Source: CAYQDF01 sp964416175 (GTDB taxonomy: Bacteria > Chloroflexota > Anaerolineae > Anaerolineales > UBA4823). From it: 15,830 nt of DNA. The position numbers and the translations under genes were made by a program. The notes under the pieces were generated by a model. That model was not told the origin of the DNA. It did not search any database and saw only the letters and a program-made list of their open reading frames with translations. Where the stretch lies: the NCBI GenBank assembly GCA_964416175.1, contig CAYQDF010000072.1, forward strand, positions 1-15,830, read 5' to 3'. Below, one piece after another: positions 13,894 to 15,830 of the stretch; the first letter of the stretch is position 1, and each line of letters starts with the position of its first letter.

Positions 13894-14691
13894 ATGGTGA
13901 GCACCGTTTTGGCGGCCAGCTGGCACCCGCGGGGAGAACTCTCCCGCTTCTTTAGACTGCTCTCAGGGCTGGAGGCGGCTTACAAAGGGATCGTGGTTGC
14001 CCTTCCGCCGGACGTGGACCTGACCGTCATCGCTGAACTGGAGGCGGTACAGCGGGTGGATGTGGTCCGCACCGAAAATTGGTCTTGGGGACGCTTCAGC
14101 GCGGTGGAGAAGGCACTCGGAATAGAGGCCGGCCGCATCCAGTATGCAGACCTGGACCGCCTGCTCCGTTGGGTCGAAACCAGGCCTGGCGAGTGGCTCG
14201 CGACGCTGGACCGGGCGGACCGGTCCGACTGCCTGATCATCGGGCGCACACCCCGGGCTTACGCGACGCATCCGAAGGCGCTCGTGCAAACGGAGGCGAT
14301 CAGCAACCTGGTTGTATCGCGCCTGCTGGGGATGTCCGTGGACGTCAGCGCAGGCGCAAAGGTGTTCAGCCGGGCGGCGGCGGAGTACATCGTCCAGGAC
14401 TGCCGACCTGACGGAAAGGATGGTCACGCCTTGGGGACGGACGCTGAATGGCCGATTGCCTTGCTGCAAGCCGGATTCAGGCTGGATTACATAGAGGTCG
14501 ACGGCCTGGATTGGGAATCTGCGGACCAGTATCTGGAGCGAGCCGCCGGTCCAGACGATCAGCTCCGGGCAGCACAAAGGTACGATGCCGATCCCAGGAA
14601 TTGGGAGCGGCGGGTAGCCGTCGCCTTCGAAATTGTCGAGACCGGGCTGAGAACGGTTGGGAAGCAGGTTGCGAAAGCAATGCACCAGTGA
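13894..14691 (+). CDS. Putative GT-A-fold glycosyltransferase-like protein
   Basis: 265-aa protein I cannot assign to a named family, but the pattern fits a GT-A (family 2-like) glycosyltransferase domain. It has an opening strand STVLAASWHPRGELSRFF and a candidate metal-binding D-x-D in YADLDRLLRW (DLD at 86-88). SDCLIIGRTPRAY follows, then VSAGAKVFSRAA, and late TDAEWPIALLQAGFRLDYIEV, similar in layout to the acceptor-side part of polyprenol-phosphate sugar transferases. No membrane segments are seen. Sugar and acceptor are unknown, and the enzyme call is inference. The ATG at 13894 is favoured because GAGAGGG ends eight bases upstream; a GTG at 13864 in the same frame would add ten residues. 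It lies between the leucine T-box and leuS, 64 bases before the latter, and should share its control. Confidence 0.75.
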   Translation: MVSTVLAASWHPRGELSRFFRLLSGLEAAYKGIVVALPPDVDLTVIAELEAVQRVDVVRTENWSWGRFSAVEKALGIEAGRIQYADLDRLLRWVETRPGEWLATLDRADRSDCLIIGRTPRAYATHPKALVQTEAISNLVVSRLLGMSVDVSAGAKVFSRAAAEYIVQDCRPDGKDGHALGTDAEWPIALLQAGFRLDYIEVDGLDWESADQYLERAAGPDDQLRAAQRYDADPRNWERRVAVAFEIVETGLRTVGKQVAKAMHQ

Positions 14692-14755
14692 TCGCGGAGC
14701 ATCGCTGATGCCATCCGCCAGAAGATAATGGTATGAGAAGAAAGTGGAGTACATT

Positions 14756-15830
14756 ATGAACAATCCCCCAGATTACAATCCATCAGAGATCGAGCCCATG
14801 TGGCAGAAAAGGTGGGAGGCGGATGGCCTGTACCACGCGGATATCGATCCTACCAGGACAAAGCACTATGCGCTGACGATGCTGCCATATCCCTCAGGGG
14901 ACCTGCACATCGGTCATTGGTATGCCATGACGCCCTCCGATGCCAGGGCGCGTTTCATGCGCATGCGCGGATACAACGTCATGTTTCCGATGGGCTTCGA
15001 CGCTTTTGGGCTTCCGGCAGAGAACGCCGCAATCAAGCACAACATCCACCCCAAAGAGTGGACGTACGCAAACATCGATCGGATGCGCACCCAGCTGCGC
15101 AGCATGGGCGCGATGTTCGACTGGCGGCGGGAGGCGATCTCATCCGATCCCGAGTACTACCGGTGGACGCAGTGGTTCTTCCTGCAGTTATTTAAGCACG
15201 GCCTGGCATACCGGAAGATGGCTGCCGTCGACTGGTGTCCAAAGGATAACACGACCCTGGCCCGCGAACAGGTGATCGGAGAGGACAGGCGCTGTGAACG
15301 CTGCGGCACGCCAGTGGTCAAGAAAGATCTGGAGCAGTGGTTCTTCAAGATCACCGCCTACGCCGAGGAGCTGCTGGATTTCTCGCACCTGGATTGGGCT
15401 GAGCGGGTCGTGTTGCTTCAGAAAAACTGGATTGGGCGGAGCGAAGGGGCGGAAGTCCACTTTCCGCTGTCAGAAGCGGAGGACCTGGCGCCCGGGGAAA
15501 AGGATAAGGGAAGCGGGCGGTCGATAATTGTGTTCACCACCCGTCCGGACACGTTGTGGGGTGCGACATTCATGGTGCTGGCGCCCGAACACCCGCTCCT
15601 CGAACGGATTACGAGCCCCGCGCAGCGTGAAGAGGTCCAGGCATATGTACAGCAGACTTTGCGCCAGTCGGAGATCCAGCGGGAGGCAGCCGATAAAGAG
15701 AAGACAGGCGTCTTCACCGGCGGGTATGCCATCAACCCGGTCAACGGCGAGCGGATCCCGATCTGGATCGCGGACTACGTGCTGATGGAGTACGGCACCG
15801 GGGCGATCATGGCTGTCCGGGCGCACGACG
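14756..15830 (+). CDS. leuS: Leucyl-tRNA synthetase, N-terminal part (3'-truncated by window edge)
   Basis: Class I synthetase that charges tRNA-Leu; the first 358 residues are visible and the frame runs off the window. Landmarks are MLPYPSGDLHIGHWYAM with the HIGH signature, the GFDAFGLPAENAAI block, and the zinc-domain segment DWCPKDNTTLAREQV...CERCGTPV followed by LEQWFFKITAYAEELL. The start of the CP1 editing domain is FTTRPDTLWGATFMVLAP, and the window ends in EYGTGAIMAVRAHD. Most LeuS proteins I recall have AVPAHD or AVPGHD there, so the arginine stands out. The ATG at 14756 has GGAG six bases upstream. Expression is predicted to follow the leucine T-box at 13420-13830, through the intervening glycosyltransferase-like gene. 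Confidence 0.96.
   Translation, partial: MNNPPDYNPSEIEPMWQKRWEADGLYHADIDPTRTKHYALTMLPYPSGDLHIGHWYAMTPSDARARFMRMRGYNVMFPMGFDAFGLPAENAAIKHNIHPKEWTYANIDRMRTQLRSMGAMFDWRREAISSDPEYYRWTQWFFLQLFKHGLAYRKMAAVDWCPKDNTTLAREQVIGEDRRCERCGTPVVKKDLEQWFFKITAYAEELLDFSHLDWAERVVLLQKNWIGRSEGAEVHFPLSEAEDLAPGEKDKGSGRSIIVFTTRPDTLWGATFMVLAPEHPLLERITSPAQREEVQAYVQQTLRQSEIQREAADKEKTGVFTGGYAINPVNGERIPIWIADYVLMEYGTGAIMAVRAHD

Noticed and set aside
13410..13926. Short frames on both strands inside the T-box leader
   Set aside because: They overlap a structured regulatory RNA with specifier, T-box and terminator and show no family features.

Overview
The window looks like chromosomal DNA from a GC-rich bacterium. The gene set and protein style suggest Chloroflexota, probably class Anaerolineae. 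The hints are a FusA2-type EF-G-like GTPase, a phosphoglycerate-mutase-like metalloenzyme beside a DegV protein, GTG starts, TAAAAT-type -10 boxes, and a T-box in front of leuS. This placement comes from recall of families, not from a search. The window is cut at both ends: the first gene (an MFS transporter) lacks its N-terminal half and the last gene (leuS) lacks its 3' part.

Layout. 1-1681 (+): C-terminal half of an MFS transporter, then a PAP2-type membrane phosphatase. 1702-3774 (-): a non-canonical EF-G-like GTPase with a clear sigma-70-type promoter (3839-3867). 4078-5905 (+): an alkaline-phosphatase-superfamily metalloenzyme and a DegV lipid-binding protein, probably one transcript. 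5965-10353 (-): a fadD-type acyl-CoA ligase at the downstream end, then, reading upstream, miaA, yraN and a GT4 glycosyltransferase. The last three overlap by a few bases and look like an operon. 10448-11682 (+): a polytopic membrane protein overlapping a JAMM/M67 metallopeptidase. 11685-12551 (-): a metallo-beta-lactamase-fold hydrolase.

12552-13430 is a non-coding, RNA-rich stretch. It holds the hydrolase promoter, a strong promoter whose spacer contains a perfect palindrome, two tRNA-Ala genes (anticodons CGC and GGC) separated by a 15-bp perfect inverted repeat, and a nested palindromic repeat. From about 13420 to 13830 there is a long T-box leader. Its specifier loop can be read directly as CUC (Leu), and it ends in a T-box sequence and an intrinsic terminator. 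Downstream are a GT-A-like putative glycosyltransferase of unknown role and leuS, so leucine-tRNA charging is predicted to control both.

How the genes relate. Several are translation or tRNA functions (EF-G-like factor, miaA, two tRNA-Ala, leuS). Others are envelope or lipid functions (PAP2, DegV, acyl-CoA ligase, two glycosyltransferases). I see no phage, CRISPR, toxin-antitoxin or defence island. The least ordinary items are the leucine T-box over a glycosyltransferase-like gene, an NKMN instead of NKMD guanine-specificity motif in the EF-G-like protein, and small dispersed palindromic repeats in promoter and leader positions.
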